Shown here: positions 46,576 through 59,425 of the stretch, piece after piece
How positions within the stretch are numbered: position 1 is the stretch's first letter
How the letters are laid out: every line of letters starts with the position of its first letter
Origin: Diploscapter coronatus
Lineage: Eukaryota > Nematoda > Chromadorea > Rhabditida > Rhabditidae
Assembly: GCA_964036155.1 (NCBI GenBank)
Contig: OZ038422.1
Coordinates: 58,737,201 to 58,801,200, forward strand
DNA: 64,000 bases
Reading direction: 5' to 3'
Notes under the pieces: generated by a model
The model's database searches: none
What the model saw: the letters and a program-made list of their open reading frames with translations, nothing else
What the model was told of the DNA's origin: nothing
Translations under genes and position numbers: made by a program

Positions 46576-49500
46576 ATGGGAACGTGGACATCTCGTCTAT
46601 TTCTGGTATTCTGTTACCACGTCCTTCTGCTGTTCGACATCGGCGGCAGTCAATTAGTAAATGCAGGGGGATATGGGGGAATTCAGTCGGACACAAATAT
46701 CAACACAGACACAGGAACAGGCACGAGCAATCAACCAAATGGACTCATCGATTCTGAACTAGTACAAGGTGATCTTCGTCGAATAAACGAAGTATTGCAC
46801 GAAGAATTGAGGGATAAATGAAATTCTTCGGAAATGATAATATCCCTTCTGATATTTTAAATCGACTATTAATCACGCAATTACATTCCGAAGTCATTAA
46901 AAGTTATTTTATCCAGGCGTTTAGCTTTTATAATTGAAACTGAACTTTCTATGAATTAACATTAGCAAACTTTGGAGTTTCTCTGCTTCAATTCAGACAT
47001 TCATCAAATCAATTTTAGAATGTACGGCGAATAAATCAGTCGATCTGCTATTGATTCTCGACGGTTCGGGCTCAATTGGGGATGAGACATTCAAAAGTCA
47101 GGTAATTCGATGCTTCGTGATTACTGATAAGTGGGACAGTAGTGACGATTTTACTGATTCCCCATTTCTCATGCTATCTTTTCATATTTTCCGATCTTAT
47201 AATCTCTAAATGAAAGAATAAACATGCATCACACCGTAATCGTCATTCATTAGTGACCGTGCGATCATATAAAGTTTCTTCATTCATCGTTATACGCTTC
47301 TTGCAGGTCTCATTCGCCATGTCCCTCGCGCAGCGTCTGAACGTGTCGGACTCAGGCAGCCACTTGGCAGTCATTCAATATGCCGAATTCCCCCGACTCG
47401 AGTTCGGCCTCGATCAATACACTCACCCCACACAGGTATTGTGTCGAATGAGCTTCTCTCTGTCAACGAATTCTTATCGAATCTCTCGAAACTTCAGTTA
47501 GAATGGGCTATTCAACGGATCAACTACATGTCAGGGGCAACGAATACGGGAAAGAGCTTGAAATTGGCAATCGAGAAAGGATTCCAAGGAGCCAGGGGAG
47601 GAAATATTCCAAAAGTTGCTGTGGTTATCACAGATGGACAGAGTCAGGTATGATATGATGTAATAATTGAGAAATTTTCTATTGTAAACATTTGCTGTTG
47701 TTAAATTGTTTAAAAAGACGTAATATTGAATTTTTAGTTTTTTTTCTCTTGACTTTAGTTATTCGATTCATCCTGACACAAGGCTGAAATATTAATATAT
47801 TTCTAAATTACTCAATCAAATGGTTTTCTGAAAGAAGATCATGCTTTCCCCCTCAAAATATATACTTTCTAGGATGACGTGGCAGAACCGTCTCAATTGT
47901 TGCGAGATTCTCATGTTATGCTCTACGCAATTGGAGTTACCAATCTGATCAATGTCCATCAACTTCATCAGGTTTGAATTTATCACTTCTATTGATTTAT
48001 TGATCTTGTTTAGATAACCGGAAATCCAGTTCGAGTTTTCACCGTGGAATCGTTTGAAGAGTTGGATAAATCACTGGCTGACTCACTGACATGGGACATG
48101 TGCAAATCAGAGTTCAGTAAGTCAATTCAACAATTCATCCAGTTCATATTGACTGAAAATGCAATGAGAAATACACATATTAGCATCGTCTTGTTCTTCG
48201 AATAATTGAGAAATCAAACAAGGATTAAAGAACTGAGCAAAGAGTCTACTAATTAAGGGCCTGGCACTCCCGATATAATCTGTGGCCCTGACAGAATTGG
48301 TGTTCGTGCTTCAACCAAAGAGCCTTTCGATGGCTATGTCTTCGTGATGGATCATTTTCACGATAAGGCAAATTATAGATGATATATGAGAAAAAAACAT
48401 GTCGTTTAGAATTGCCGAGCAGGTCCAGAGAGCTTCGACGATGCACGAAGTATTGGGTTGACGATTCCGTTTTCGAGTTGCAACGTGCACAGATATCGAT
48501 CGGTGAACTGTCAGCCAAAGAAAAGTCATTGACTACTGCATTTCAGCTAAATCCCAAAGGCATATTTGTGGAAGTAACATTCGTATTCATGTTTCATCAG
48601 CTATTCATGACGAAATCCGATCAAATGATAAAGCTGCAATGTTTCTATATGGAAGCTCAGAAGCCTGTTACTGTTCCATTATCTGTCAGGTAGAATGATC
48701 TCATTGATTGAATTGCCACAAAGAGGTACTATTCAGCATGATAACAACCCAGTTTCGCGAGCAAATCTACCAAATGCCAGTCTGCACATACACACTGAGA
48801 AAGGACAGTCCTGATGGAGAAATTATAAAGTTTGCTTCGCTCGGAGAAAAAGTCTATCATCGGTAGGCGTGAAGATTGTCTTTCAAAAAAAATATCTTGA
48901 AAAGAGCAATCTGCAGAACATTTTCTGCCAAAAAGTTGATAGATTCACAATTCTGTTCGAGTCAATTTGATTGTAAAACATGAACTTCGATAGGTTTTCA
49001 AGAAACGATTTCATAATTCAGGTGGGAATGTGAAGAAGTCGAGCAAAAAGACACCTTTGGAATGTTGGTTCATTCGTGCTACGTTGACAATGGGTTTGGG
49101 GATCGGGTTGATGTTCTCGATGAAAATGGGTAAGTTTATAGTCAGAAAGAAAAAGGAGTTCAATTTCATTCTCATTTTCCTTTTCTTTTTCAGTTGCGGT
49201 TTGGATTTCGTCATTTTGCGCACTCCCGAGTATGATTCATCTCTGAGATTGGCCACTATTGCTACCTGGGTCTTCAAATATGCTGACAGACCGGTGTTGC
49301 AGTTCCAATGCCAAGTAGAAAATCGATAATATTCATAAAAATAAAATTAACTAGAAAGAAATATATCTCCTGATGATGAGATAATTGGTTTTTGTTGTTT
49401 CGTCGGGATTGATGAAAAGAAGTGAAAGTGTGAGAACGAACGCCTTACCTATTTCTTCTTATCACATATTTTCACTCTTAAAACAAGAAAGTGAATTGAA

Positions 49501-50618
49501 AATTACCACTTATCTCTAACTTTCTAATTCATGAAAATAAATAAAGCATGTGTTATAGCAAAGTTCTTGCAAAACTCGTTTCATTCAGATAACCCTCTGC
49601 TTGAAATACGACAACGGGTGCAAAGAGATAACTCCTCCTAGGAATTGCAAGAAGCCGAAGCATGCCGATGGAAACTATCCGCGTGAAGCTGAGTTGTTGC
49701 CAGCCACCACGACACTCGCTCCGAAGAGATCCAAGTTTGGAACGATCAACAATCCATCTGCAACACTATCGATTAATTCGAACTCCAATACTAATCGACC
49801 TACAACTCGCCCTTCGATAACTACAGCTTCCGCACAAAACAGGGACAGAAATAGAAATAGAAATCCACCTAGCAGCAGTTCATCCCGACCTCCTTCTGTG
49901 GTTAATCCAAACCCATCCCCTCCAAATTCCGAATCAATCGAAATCACGCGAACAATCGGCTCAGGCAATCCTCCGCGAATTCCCCCCGACTTCATTCCAC
50001 CAGAAATCGACAACATTCCAAGCAGCAATGCAAATGGAAAAGCACAAAGAGTGCCACCTGCTGAGAAGTCCGTGGAAGAAAGTGATTTCGAAGGACCAAC
50101 TAAAGGAATAAATCCACAGCAGCATTCGATTGAAGAAACGCTGGAGAATGAAAACGGAATTTCGGGATACAACAGGAAGAAGAGCAGGGTGATTTTTAGA
50201 AAATAGCAAATGATACAATAGCTGAATGATTTAGGCGAAACGTCATCCGGCTGGCTATGGCACAATTGACGTGTTCACTGACAAAATAATGGTTTTGGAT
50301 CATAAATTGCACTGCGAGAATGCGGTAATTTTTAGAAGTATTACCAAAGAAGTAGAAAAGATTACTGAAAACCTAATGCTCCTTTTATTACATTAAAGAT
50401 TTTTTTGCATACTTACGAATGAAAATGATCAACCGAGCACCTTGCTTCAAGTCAATCCTTATCATTCGATAATCAAAGTGGTTGATGATAAACTCCAGAC
50501 ATTCGACTGGCAAATAATCGCTTTGATTGCCTCTACCACCGCTGCCAACATCCTGATCTTCGTGACGAGTTGCGTGGTTTGGGTGCGCATCTGCAGAAAA
50601 CATCGTTACGCTGCTTAG
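46576..50618 (+). CDS. vWA + ZP domain cuticlin-like membrane protein
   Basis: Fifteen exons give 755 residues. Exon 1 encodes a signal peptide (hydrophobic RLFLVFCYHVLLLF). Next is a von Willebrand A domain with an intact MIDAS: LILDGSGSIGDE, the Thr of SGATNTGKSL, and VVITDGQSQ. Then a cuticlin-type ZP domain: DIICGPDRIGVRAST, KNCRAG, LKCFYMEA-like LQCFYMEAQKPV, and FGMLVHSCYVDNG with paired cysteines. A 600-bp exon (49589-50188) forms a Pro/Ser/Thr/Asn-rich linker ending at KKSRAKR, a furin-type site where ZP proteins are cut, and the last exon encodes a membrane anchor (IIALIASTTAANILIFV) and short basic tail. C. elegans CUT-6 has the same vWA+ZP order, suggesting a cuticle or alae component. 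Exons: 46576-46768, 47019-47101, 47307-47435, 47498-47647, 47873-47971, 48014-48116, 48258-48367, 48410-48502, 48547-48689, 48737-48862, 49022-49129, 49194-49314, 49589-50188, 50235-50324, 50499-50618. The 48368-48409 intron is GC-AG. Confidence 0.9.
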
Positions 50619-51109
50619 TGTCATTTTGAGCTTTTCATAATTCACACATATCCGGTACATTTTAGTTATGACACCTCTTTAGGTCTGGCTAGATTTTTGT
50701 AGTTTTCTAATTTAGTGCAATGACATCGTGTGCAATCATTGACCATGAGATTTTTTTTCCGCGTTACCTCAATACTACTCCAATTGTAATTTTTTACATA
50801 TCAAGTTTATCATTGATAATAAGATGGATGGCAATAAATTCAAAATGTATATATCTTCATGAAAATCGTCAAACAAAATGTTATTTCCATGGCCACTATT
50901 TGGATACAAAAACGTGTGAGGTCGTCACCACTTTTCATATTCTCTCTTCCAAATCCTAGATATCTCTGAACTCTCCTCCTATCATCCAAGTGAGATATTC
51001 AACCTTCCAATCGATTCCCCCTACAACCACTGTCATCTTTCACATTTCTTACTGACATTTCCTTGATTTGTGACCCTGTCAATTCTACTAATTTCCTGCT
51101 GCAATTCTA
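50619..51109. other. Intergenic region before the AP-2 gene
   Basis: 490 bp between the stop of the vWA-ZP gene and the ATG of the AP-2 gene, same strand. It holds the 3' UTR of one and the promoter of the other. No clear poly(A) signal or acceptor-like site could be assigned. Confidence 0.5.
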
Positions 51110-54100
51110 ATGAATTCGACAGCGATTAGCGAAGCTCCTGATTCGACGAGGAAAGAATCTGAGGATGTGAATGAAGCTGAACGAGAGGAGGGAGAGGAAG
51201 AAGTCGAGCAAAGGCCGTTCAGCCCGACTGATCCGAGCGAATTCTTCGTCATGGATGACGATGAACGGCGTGAGGTTTGTGATTTGGTATTAGTTAAAAA
51301 GTATCTCGAAATCTCATATTTCTTTGGTCAATAAAATATTCTTGTTCAGGAGAAGAGCAACGCTGAAAATGATGTAATTGGGTTAGACGCGCGGCAATCA
51401 AATACAGTGCAACAATGGAATGTACACCAGGAACCGTCTACTACACCAATGCATAGACCAATTCAGCCTCCCAACCCTTCTGCTAATGCATTCAATTTGA
51501 AGAGCTTCCCAACACAACCGCAATACTCCCAGCACTATCAACATGCGCAATTTGTAAGTTTTTTCCCCTTAATTTTATCATTGTCATAAGACATGATTTC
51601 TCTTCGAATTCACTTACTCATTGTTTTCTAAGACGATAAGATATCTTCAGAATCCTCGAGCTTGCAGCACTCCTATTCAGCCTATGATTCGACGGACGCC
51701 TTTAGGAGAAGTTAACCCGAATATTGGCAACAATCGGGTAAGAATTCGCTCTTGTAACTGAAGGAAGTTACCAAATGGGTGATTTCAGTTCCTTCCATCC
51801 CAATTGTATTCCTCATCAGCTCAACCACCAACTCCAATACCATCATTTGGTGTGTATGACAAGCAATCCATCGAATATCCAGCAGGAAATGCTCCAATTC
51901 GCTCATTGACTCCATCATCGTTCCGTCGAAATGCCATGCATCCATACCAACGACAGAATTTGGCCACCGAATTTGGGGGTGTAAGTTTTTCGATTGAAAT
52001 CAATTGAAAGGACGATAAACTATTGTATATGAAAGTGATTATAGGGTTTTTCGATCAAATGATGATGGCAAAATTATTTTAGGGATCCTATCCGATGGTG
52101 GTTCAACAACAGTCCCTATCTCATTCAACGACAACAATTTCAAGCCCCTCTTCGTACTACTCACATACAAACTCATCTTCATCCGCGTATGATTCTTCGA
52201 GCCACTCTATTCAAAACCACCCGCCATCACATTCATTCCCTTCAACTTCTACGTCTTCGGAAGAAACCCTGGACGAGTCCCATCAATCTGTACCTGATTC
52301 TTCTTCAAATAGTCCTGTAATTTATCAACAGCAGCAGCAAGTCCAATCGGGTTATGTCTTTGACGACAAAAATGGGCTAAAGATAGGTAATAAAAATTTG
52401 ATATAAATAAATGAATGATGAAATCAACCATCCTAATTTTTAGCTGCTCACTTTGGTCAACGCGGTTTGCACGAAGAATTCGAACAAGTCACGGGTCGGC
52501 TATGCTTGATGAGTGGCTGCAGAAGATACAAGGTAACTTATTGTTAGGGAATTATACAAATTTATCTATTTTAACACTCAGGTAACAGTTGGGGAGATCC
52601 TTCGTCGAGTCCGAGAGCCTGAAACAATGCATCTGAGTTTGGTCAGCGGTCTGCTGAGGAAGTGAGACTTATTGGGATGCTTTGAAGATAATCTTACATT
52701 TTACAGAGGAAAGTGCTCGAATGCAAGCAAGGAATTGCAGTCGAAGTTGGAGAAAGTTGGACTTCATGTTCCTTCGGGAAGACGGAAATCATTCGGAATT
52801 ACAACATTCACGGCATTGTGTGAAGGTAATCTTATTTTGCGCAAAAATAAGTAGCCGCCTTATATTTTAGAAGAAGCAATTCATATGGCGGATGACTTTC
52901 GGAAGTTGATTTTGGAAATGAACACGGGTATAATGGCGAGATGCTTGATTGGAGTGAACCAGAATGGGGAAAACTCTGTGGCGCAACCCAAACCTGAGGA
53001 ATGCATGAAGTTCATCAATCGACAGCTGGAAGGGGCTAGGTACGAATCATTGCGATTGGTATAATGAGAAAATAGCAATCTGTTGAAGTATCATATTCTG
53101 CCCGATTTTGATTCGGCTAATTTTCACAATGCCTAAATCGCAGCTGATTGGCGTTGAAGTTTTGGCATTGACGATCAATGTCATAAGGTGTCATCTTTAA
53201 TATTCTATGAATCTATCTAAAATTCGATATTTTATTTAATTTGGAATCATAATGAGGCGATTTTAGATGGTTCATCGATCTAATGTCCTCAGTCTATAAT
53301 GGAGTGAGCAATCGACCTGCGGAAATGAGCCCTCCTCGGAATGCAGCAGAGCATTTCATTTGCAACTTTAATTTGGTAAAACAATAACTGTAAAATAAAA
53401 TCAATTACAACTCAAATTCAGCTGACTCATGGATTTGGCCACAATGCAGTAAAAAGCGTTTTGACGCATTTGCGGTCGATGACTGATGAAATGGCTAAGG
53501 CATTGGGCGCTGTGCCTGTTATTCCACAAAGATCTACGCTGCAACAGGTAAATTAGACTTTTATTTAAATTTATTGAGGATGCATAATGGAAATGAACTT
53601 TCGTTCCATTTATTGAAATGATGAAATACCACGAAGATATTCTTTTCATATTCACTCAGACCATATGACATCTCATATTACTCGGTTTTTCATCAAAATC
53701 TGGCACTTTCTCTCATTTTTCTAGCTTCTCATTCGCTCTCACCTCAAATGTCCTCATGTTTATCTACTAAATTTGCCAAAAACTATTCTTATCGCTACGC
53801 TACAGTCACTTTACTCTACTCACCTTCTGGTGTTTGATGCCTTAGGGGAAAGGATCGAGAGAACGTTTAAAAGTGAGAGCGGGTGAGAAACTAGAAAAAT
53901 GAAAGACAGTCAGATTTGAATGAAAAACAGTATATGATATTGTATAATTTTTAAAATGCGCGTTCAATATCTTTTGATTAGTCGTATCAATACATTACTT
54001 TTCAGACACCTACAGTAATGACATATCCTGCAATGCCTACGATGCCTCACCACATGGCTTTTCCCGTACCACCTTCCGGGTATTTCCCCAGTCCATCTCC

Positions 54101-54326
54101 TGCTGCAGTTTCAGTTCCATCCACCCCGACTCCATCCTCGTCTTCCCCATTCCCTCATCATTCACATTCTGCTTCACCTCAATTGCCCCAGCATCAATCA
54201 ATTCCATATCCTTCTTCCGTCGTACCTCAATCGTATCCTCAGCAGAATCAACCACCTTCTGTAGGACATTCCAATTCGTTGTACTCCCCTTCTACACCAT
54301 CGTCTTCATATGATTCACAAAGTTAA
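51110..54326 (+). CDS. TFAP2: AP-2 family transcription factor
   Basis: Twelve phase-consistent exons (51110-51274, 51350-51553, 51651-51737, 51789-51980, 52083-52386, 52444-52532, 52582-52661, 52707-52825, 52871-53039, 53267-53375, 53422-53547, 54006-54326) give 654 residues. The N-terminal half is an acidic then Pro/Ser/Gln/Tyr-rich activation region. The C-terminal AP-2 DNA-binding and dimerisation domain spans exons 6-11: GRLCLMSGCRRYKVTVGEILRRV in two pieces, LLRKGKCSNA, LHVPSGRRK (the family LPAGRRK), LCEEEAIHMADDF, and NFNLLTHGFGHNAV (family FNLISHGFGSPAV). After it comes an unusually long Pro/Ser/Gln-rich tail of about 107 residues (exon 12). AP-2 factors bind GC-rich palindromes as dimers and control ectodermal and neuronal fate; C. 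elegans has four (APTF-1 to -4). Which paralogue this is cannot be told. Confidence 0.93.
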
Positions 54327-55963
54327 TTTGTCTCAATTCTTGCCGTTTTTCATCTATGAATTTGGGTAATTCCTTCCAAAATTCATTTTCTTTTACTTTT
54401 CAAAACTTTCATTTTTTCACCTATTATTGTCTATTTAGGAGTCGTCGAATTGTATAATCAAACCAAAATGGGTTTTTTTTTCAACTTTTAACTGACTACA
54501 TATCACGACTCGACTATAATTAGTCACTAAATTATGTCTTTCATGCCTTAGTTTCTAAAATAAATTTTTAATTTCTTTTATTCAAAATATGAAAAATATT
54601 TTAAGTATTGAAATCGAGTTGAATTAATCCAAATATATGAGTGAGTGGTGCAAAATTTTAGAATTGACTGAAATTTTGAACGAGAAACGAAATATTTGGA
54701 GGGAAAATTGAGATTTCGAGGAAAAGAAAACGAAATGAGAAGCCGATTCCTAAGGGCGAAACAAATAAATTTCGCAGGTGAACATTTTTGATAATTCATT
54801 TTAAAATTGGTAGCAGTATAAGGGGAGATTTTGTCGAGAAAAATCGGCCAATTTTTTATGAAATAGAAATCTTAACGAAGGGAGAATATCACAACGCGAA
54901 AGGTTTGCAGAGAAAATATGAAATAGGACATATGAATTGATAGGGAAAATTTATGTTTGAAGAAAACTTGAGAAGTTTGATTGAAAAAAAAACACCAGAA
55001 ATCTTATTAAATTGCTCAAGCTTTCAAAGAAATTATCTTTAGATTATATCTTTACTAGCTGAAAACTATAAACATTGCCTGGGGGGAGAGGTGGTTGAGT
55101 TTGGGGAACATTTTTGATTTTGTAAATTTTCAGGTCAGGGATTATTTTTCTGAATGTCCATAACCCGAAAATACATCATAATTAGTCAACTTATTCCGCT
55201 GATTATTTTTTTATGAATATAAAAATTCATTTCTTATTTTATTTTATTTTAAATCAGCGATGATCTTGCTTAGTTGACCAATATGTTGCATAAAGTTTTA
55301 GACAGCAACACGGAAAATCAGTATATAGAATAATAAATTTAGAGTAGCATTTTACATGTATAGAAATGTATTGGACTGAGACTCATTTAGTTGAATATGA
55401 GGAAGATGAACGAACTACGTAAAGGGCAGCCATTGTTAACTATTCTCAAATAAAAGGGCAATTATTGAGATCAAGCATCTAGTTTCTCACTTTAAATCAT
55501 TTTCCTGATCTGAATAATTCTCGAAACTAATTGTCAAAACTCCAAACAACCGTAATGATATATATGATCGAGAAATTCTTTTAAAATATGAGTAGAAATT
55601 TAGAATTAGCTGCTTTCTAGTACTCTTTTCTGGACAAAACCTCTAGTATGAAAAATCCAGAATCGTAGTTTTGCATTAAATCCCGAATGACTCGCAAATT
55701 TTCCAACGAAAATAGCATTAAACATTAAACTAGCTGGTGATTGTAGTCATTTGTCGTAAATCATAACTATGATTTGATATCGAAGCGAAGACTTTTCTGC
55801 AGAAACTCCATTTTGTCTATCCGAATGAATTTTGAGAGCGACACGTCGAGATATTCAATTTAGTTAGCTTAGGAATAGAAAATACGAATAATTGCAGATA
55901 TTTATACTGCATTTCTAAAGTTTGAGTTTAAAAAATGAAAATTTGTAAATTTTCCAACCTGTG
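54327..55963. other. Intergenic region between convergent genes
   Basis: 1.6 kb between the 3' ends of the AP-2 (+) and bZIP (-) genes. A poly(A) signal for AP-2 is at 54559-54564. The rest is AT-rich with no supported exon, RNA gene or repeat. Confidence 0.6.
54559..54564 (+). terminator. Poly(A) signal of the AP-2 gene
   Basis: AATAAA about 233 bp after the AP-2 stop codon. Confidence 0.45.
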
Positions 55964-58900
55964 TTACATTTTGGGTCGTTTCATTCCAGCGATGCCATTG
56001 AGAATGGATTGAGGCAAGTAAGCGGGTGATTGCAGCAAGTCCATTTCGTGATTATTCGGAGAGATGGAGCGCAGATCCGTGCTCAAGGGTAATCCTAAAA
56101 AATCGTCTTTTTTAGAAAATAATATATATATATTTTTTAAAGAGTTACTAGTTTTATACTTTCTGAAAATAATGTTATGTTCTTCGTGAAGAAGAAGAAT
56201 GAAGAAAATTTTCGAAATTTATACTATCATTACGAGATTTTATAAATTGGAATACTCTCTTACCATTCAAGCAATGACATCTGGCTTCTCTTTCCCTCAA
56301 CAGTGCAGTCACTCGGTCGAGTTCTCGTCGCAGGACTTGGTTTTGTGTCTAGAATTCATCAGTTCGATATTTTGTAGGGCAAAAAATTCATACTGTCAAC
56401 TGCACTTTGTCTTGCTCGAGAGTGTGTACTCTGGTGATCATATCATCGTGTTCCTCCTTCTTTCTCTTCCTGTATCTGACCGCAGCAGCCTTGTTTCTCT
56501 CGAGTATGGTCATCCTCCTCTCGTCAGGAGGCAGGTCTGCAGTGAGCGAGGCTCTGCCTCTGCCTCTTCCCCTGCTGGGAGTGGCATTTGCCCCTCCACC
56601 GTTGGGTGTCGGAGTGATCTCCCGTTCACTGCTCGTGTTCTGTCGAGATCGATTCGTATCGAGGGATGTGAGTGCATTCGCGAGCGTCACTGTGGAGGAT
56701 GAAGTAGCCAGAGAGATCGGGCCAAGCCCATCTGAAAATTCTCGTCATTTTCTCTTTCCGATATATTTCTCATTGTTAGATGTTTTTTTGGAAAGCTTAT
56801 TATCTGGGAAGTGTTGATAAGTAGGGGAAAAGAAAAGTATGGGCTTTCCAAAAAGTCTATTATTAATGCTTTAATATCTAATTTGCAAATTTAGGTTTTC
56901 TATTTTAAAAATATAGAACAACTTTCCAACCTGCAGGGTTGGCCTTAGAAATGGCAGGTTTAATATCCATGGGATCCCAACTGACTGCAGCCTCCTGTTG
57001 CTGCTGATGCAGATTGCGAAGTGCAGTGAGGAGGGGTGGCTGCAGGGACTGCGAGCTGATCGACGACACATCCGAGCCGGGTGAGTGTTGCTTGCTGAAA
57101 ATCGAAGAGCTACTGAATTGCTGAGTTTGAATGAAATTGAGTAATGCATTGCAAGTAAAATCTACACTCGCTGTTCACACTATCACGACAATAATCAACT
57201 GCGACTACGATATATTCAGAGATAATGATTTGACCATTTAGGGATCTCAGAAATTTGTCCTAGTTTTCAGATGAAATTATAAGTTGAATATGCTTCAGAT
57301 AATAAAGAATTTCATATAAGAGCTATGAACTTGCACACACACACACACATATATACAACACGAATTTAGCCAAACCACATCGATATAAAGCACCAAACGG
57401 AGAACATACACCATTGACACATTAAATGACACAGGATTCGGATTAATGCTCTGGAAGCAGCTTACTCAGTCAGCCCGTTGTGGTTTTCTTGTTGTTTGCG
57501 GGGCGAGTGGGCGGGACTGACGAGGAGAGGCGGCGCTAGCAGACCGGCTGCAGTCGACATCGGCACTACGAGAGGCAGTCCTAGCACTCCGGCAGAGTTC
57601 GGCGCTGAATTGTTCGGGGAACGGAACAGCATTGACAGGTCCGGTCTGCAGCAAATACACGCTTACTATCAGAATTTATTCTAATAAGCTGTTTGAGGGT
57701 TTCTATCGTTGAGTGTCATTCCAATTTATAAAAAAAGAAATGAAGAGAATTCACAAATTTTTAGTCAAATTTCACTAGAGTTAGCGCTTTAAGATCTCTA
57801 TTCCCTCATGAAAGAGATTCAAAAGATTCTGAAGAATTACTTCGTAACTCAACGATATTCATTCATTCATTCTTCGTTTTCGCGCTTTTTCCTTTCCAAT
57901 TATTTTCTATTCATCTCGTCAAATTAGTGATAGCGTAGTGAAAACGTAAGATTCGTCAACAAAGATGCAAAAGCATTAGAGGATAAGCCATTAGGTCAAG
58001 CGGAGGGAGAATTTTTCAACTTATTAGGAAATGCACTCGTTATTTTTAAAGATTTGATTATTTAAGCGAATTTCAGCAGGATTTTGTTGGGTTTTTGTTA
58101 ACAGAGAATAAAGCGCGAGCAAAACAGATTGGTTTGGGTTTGGGAATGCGTAAATATGCCAAAGGAAATGACAAAATATCAGGAAGAAAAGCTGTGTGAT
58201 TAGGGCGATTTGCGTGAATTTGTTAGAGATTCCACGTGAATGATATTCTCTGCACACAATGATTCAGAGAAAATTCTTTAGGAAGAATATAAACGAGACT
58301 TACTTATTTTGTAAATAATTGATTGTGTGGAGCCTATCGTGGTGCATGTCCAGCACTGCATTCAACACGTCTGCAGTGCGGGGAGCGGCCGATTCGGAAG
58401 ATTTCGCTTGCTCGGACATCTGGAATGAAAGTATTTATCGATTGAAAAAAAGAATTATTTTCATTTTTTTAGTGAATTTGACGAAATGCCTTTTTCTAGT
58501 TGTTTTTCCAATTTACTATTGTGTTTCATCATTTTGTTAAATACAGTCTACCTCTTTCCATATTTTTTACAATAGTTTCTCCAATTTTTCTCAATAAAAA
58601 ATCATAAATCTTACCGACGAGACAAGTTTCGAGAAGTCAGCCGTCGTGATATTGTCAGTTCCTTCACTGTTCGGCTGCAAGAATCCAATGTTAGAGAAAA
58701 TGCTTGGGGATTGCTGCAGGGAGGTTGTGATGGACGGCATGGAGACCATTGCTAAAACATTTGGAATCATATTCATAATTTCCGGCTTTACAACTTCCGA
58801 GCAAATTGATTTTGGGCGGTTCGAGACCGTCATCGGGGCCGAAGTTGATTCGTCGATTGGCCTCGCGGAACTTCTGCTCGAACGGGTTGATCTGCAGACA

Positions 58901-59425
58901 TTTCTGCATCAGTTCTGCAGTTGAGGGTAGTTCTGAAAATTTGATTCATAAGTTTGATATTTCAAAATTTTCTTACCAAGAGTGCCTGTTAGGCCGAGTA
59001 ATTTGGACGCATTAGGCGTTTCGAGAGCCGACGTTGCTGATTCAGTCACCATATTTAGATGCTGAAAAATTGAATTTATTTCAAGTATTTTTACAATCGA
59101 GTTTTCGGAAAAGTATCTATGAAGCTATTCACTGAAATCGGCCTCTTCTATTCTTCATCTCTTCAATGGTCACAATTTGTAAAATTCACCAATTCTTTAT
59201 CCTTTTCTTATACTTGATAATAGCATAAAGTGTGTCGAATTCTACAAATGGTGACAATGAAGAGTTGAACATGCAAAGGCCCTGAAATCGCTAGAAAATT
59301 CACTTTAGGCAATTAAAATTATAATTTTTCAAATCTTTAATTTTGTATACCTTAGGAGAAGAGTTGCCTGGGACGGCAACAGCAGTGGAACCCTGTGAAT
59401 TGGATGTACTCACGACTGAAGACAT
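55964..59425 (-). CDS. atf-7: ATF-7-like bZIP transcription factor (ATF2/CREB5 group)
   Basis: Ten phase-consistent exons (59425-59351, 59061-58977, 58932-58795, 58751-58615, 58419-58304, 57645-57466, 57094-56931, 56731-56394, 56348-56264, 56094-55964) give 482 residues. The bZIP basic region reads [20 protein letters not shown] and continues KEEHDDM, closely recalling C. elegans ATF-7. The zipper is split by an intron, with [19 protein letters not shown] in the next exon. An N-terminal [15 protein letters not shown] segment matches the conserved N-terminal region of this group. The middle is Ser/Pro-rich with possible p38 MAPK sites (SP, TP), and an RGRGRGR tract precedes the basic region. 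ATF-7 acts downstream of the PMK-1 p38 pathway in nematode innate immunity; that role here is inference from the match. The start ATG lies about 30 bp downstream of an acceptor-like GATGCAG. Confidence 0.88.
59156..59267. repeat. Hairpin-forming inverted repeat in bZIP intron 1
   Basis: Left arm 59156-59187 (CATCTCTTCAATGGTCACAA...) and right arm 59237-59267 (inverted) are about 80% complementary over some 30 nt, with a loop of about 50 nt. It lies in the first intron (59350-59062). The symmetry is about the same on either strand, so orientation is unknown. Confidence 0.55.

Noticed and set aside
49675..50265. 196-codon minus-strand frame
   Set aside because: Antisense shadow of the 600-bp linker exon of the vWA-ZP gene, which has correct phase on both sides.
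50388..50418. Non-AG acceptor for the last vWA-ZP exon
   Set aside because: At first the frame seemed to need a site ending in CG near 50417, but a canonical in-phase AG exists at 50498, so an ordinary intron is the simpler reading.
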